A DNA stretch of 64,000 nucleotides from Aphrocallistes beatrix (lineage: Eukaryota > Porifera > Hexactinellida > Sceptrulophora > Aphrocallistidae). The notes below the pieces were generated by a model. That model saw nothing but the letters and a program-made list of their open reading frames with translations. It was not told the origin of the DNA and searched no databases. A program made the translations under genes and the position numbers. Below, piece by piece: positions 62,810 to 64,000 of the stretch. Where the stretch lies: positions 1,302,001 through 1,366,000 of the forward strand of contig OY725500.1 of NCBI GenBank assembly GCA_963281255.1. Direction: 5' to 3'. Each line of letters begins with the position of its first letter. Position 1 is the stretch's first letter.

Positions 62810-63839
62810 ATATGCTAATACAAAAATATATGAAGTGTATTAGAGACTTTAAGGTTGATATTTCGACAGTAAGATACTAAATAATTGTTAGTTAAGGTTT
62901 ATTATAATGTAATAATTCCTGATTCCTTATGGTATCATAATGAGTTTAATTTGAGTTACAGTTTATATTCATTTTCGATGTTAACCAAAAAAAGCTTAAG
63001 CATACTCGAGTTGATTCTGGAAGAAAAATATGTATATTTTCCCCAAATGATGGATGATGATTCTATAATTTGATGCAGACTCTTTTTCGCGCATTTGAAT
63101 TTCATTCCTGGATACGTTACGATAATAATCATAATCATAATCACACAACAAGAATTCAAACGCCAGTACTATATTATTTAAAGAAGAAAAGTTTCAGAAA
63201 ATCAGAGGAAATCGAAATGAACCTACTAATTCAGAAGGGTGGCTATTTGAAAAAGTATCATATTAATTTGCCTTTTAAATAAATAGCATTTGCCTCCATT
63301 ATAATGGTAAAGAATGTTGTTTGTTAGGTCTAGTCACATTATTAAAAACGAAATTTTCAATTAACTGTGGATTTATCACACTTCAGTTCATAATAACCTA
63401 TTTTAGCATAAGTTAACCAGGTTCTTGGAGCAATTTTGCTTGAATATAGTATGTATCAGTAAAAAGCAACAACTTCACTTCTGCATGTGATTCAATACGT
63501 AGACAAAAGGAATCGAACTCGACGAAATCTCTCATACCACTAGTATAAATGCGAGTCCTCTGAAATTGTAACTAGAAGTGAAGGATTAATTAATTTCACA
63601 TCAGTTCACGATCCTTTGGTAAAAAGTATGATATTCTGATAATATATCTCAACAAGATTCACTAGAAAAATAGTTCTAGATTTAACGTAGAATGCCTGGT
63701 GTATCGTTTAACAAGGGACCTCGTTTGATTTGTACTCACCGAGTTCAATAGAAAAGGAATTGAAATTATTTGTGTAGTTGACGATATAGTATTCATTTAG
63801 TAAGGTGCCTGGATATATACACGCCGTTTGCATTATAAA
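62810..63839. other. Intergenic, no gene seen
   Basis: AT-rich sequence with short chance frames only; no recognisable repeat family. Confidence 0.45.
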
Positions 63840-63960
63840 TATACATGTCTAATATTAAACTTTTGAAGGAATTTCATAGCAACTAACCTGCTGTTAACTG
63901 CTGTTAACAGCAACAAATAATGTTAACAGCAAAAATTGCAGTTGAAACTATACTTTCTCA
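63840..63960. mobile_element. MITE family F, copy 3 (partial, at window edge)
   Basis: Contains aaacttttgaaggaatttca followed by three GCTGTTAAC/GTTAACAGC motifs. It matches the right side of the copy at 16560-16745. Confidence 0.55.
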
Positions 63961-64000
63961 ACAAAAGTAGTGGAAATCCATTGTGTGTCCGAGAATTTGA

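Noticed and set aside
1-64000. tRNA or rRNA genes
   Set aside because: Scanning for GGTTCRA-type B boxes paired with A boxes and for rRNA-like GC-rich blocks gave nothing convincing; a tRNAscan/Infernal run would be decisive.

Overview
This is eukaryotic, AT-rich nuclear DNA, almost certainly from an invertebrate animal. The evidence is a selenocysteine-pathway kinase, a very large VLIG/GVIN-type GTPase, tandem TRIM-like coiled-coil/NHL-repeat genes, a tyrosine phosphatase relic with a 68-bp GT-AG intron, and abundant hAT, Tc1/mariner, pogo and Ginger-like DNA transposons. Most intact genes are uninterrupted by visible introns. The gene repertoire (NHL expansions, VLIG fused to VWA, intron-poor genes) would suit an early-branching metazoan such as a sponge, but the sequence alone does not fix the species.

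Layout. 1-1.9 kb is stacked repeats. 1.9-2.9 kb holds an apparently intact PSTK gene (minus). 4.29-7.61 kb is a 3.3-kb Ginger-like transposon with 160-bp inverted ends, an integrase remnant and a nested hAT MITE. 7.6-20.3 kb is almost pure repeat: a LINE fragment, mariner and hAT MITEs, tandem arrays and foldback elements. 20.67-27.57 kb is the giant GTPase-VWA gene (plus), with a hAT MITE ending 19 bp before its ATG. 29.3-32.1 kb is a 916-aa unrecognised protein (plus), and 33.2-34.3 kb a 369-aa multi-pass membrane protein (minus).

36.9-55.6 kb carries four minus-strand copies of one coiled-coil/NHL gene. Copy 1 is intact, copy 2 is a C-terminal fragment, copy 3 has a 1-bp frameshift, and copy 4 is split by a hAT MITE plus a further indel. 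A 5-kb DNA transposon with a decayed transposase sits between copies 2 and 3. A foldback-rich zone (48.6-53.8 kb) lies between copies 3 and 4. 56.4-59.0 kb is a decayed tyrosine-phosphatase gene, itself split by a hAT MITE. 60.8-62.8 kb is a 657-aa coiled-coil gene (minus).

The strongest general signal is the transposon biology. Twelve elements have 8-bp target-site duplications readable by eye (ten exact, two 7/8). Several insertions are confirmed by an uninserted paralogous copy elsewhere in the same window. Many non-autonomous elements consist of terminal inverted repeats whose own short motif has been multiplied into an internal array. Functional links between the host genes are not demonstrated; the GTPase and the NHL proteins belong to families often tied to innate defence, but that is inference.
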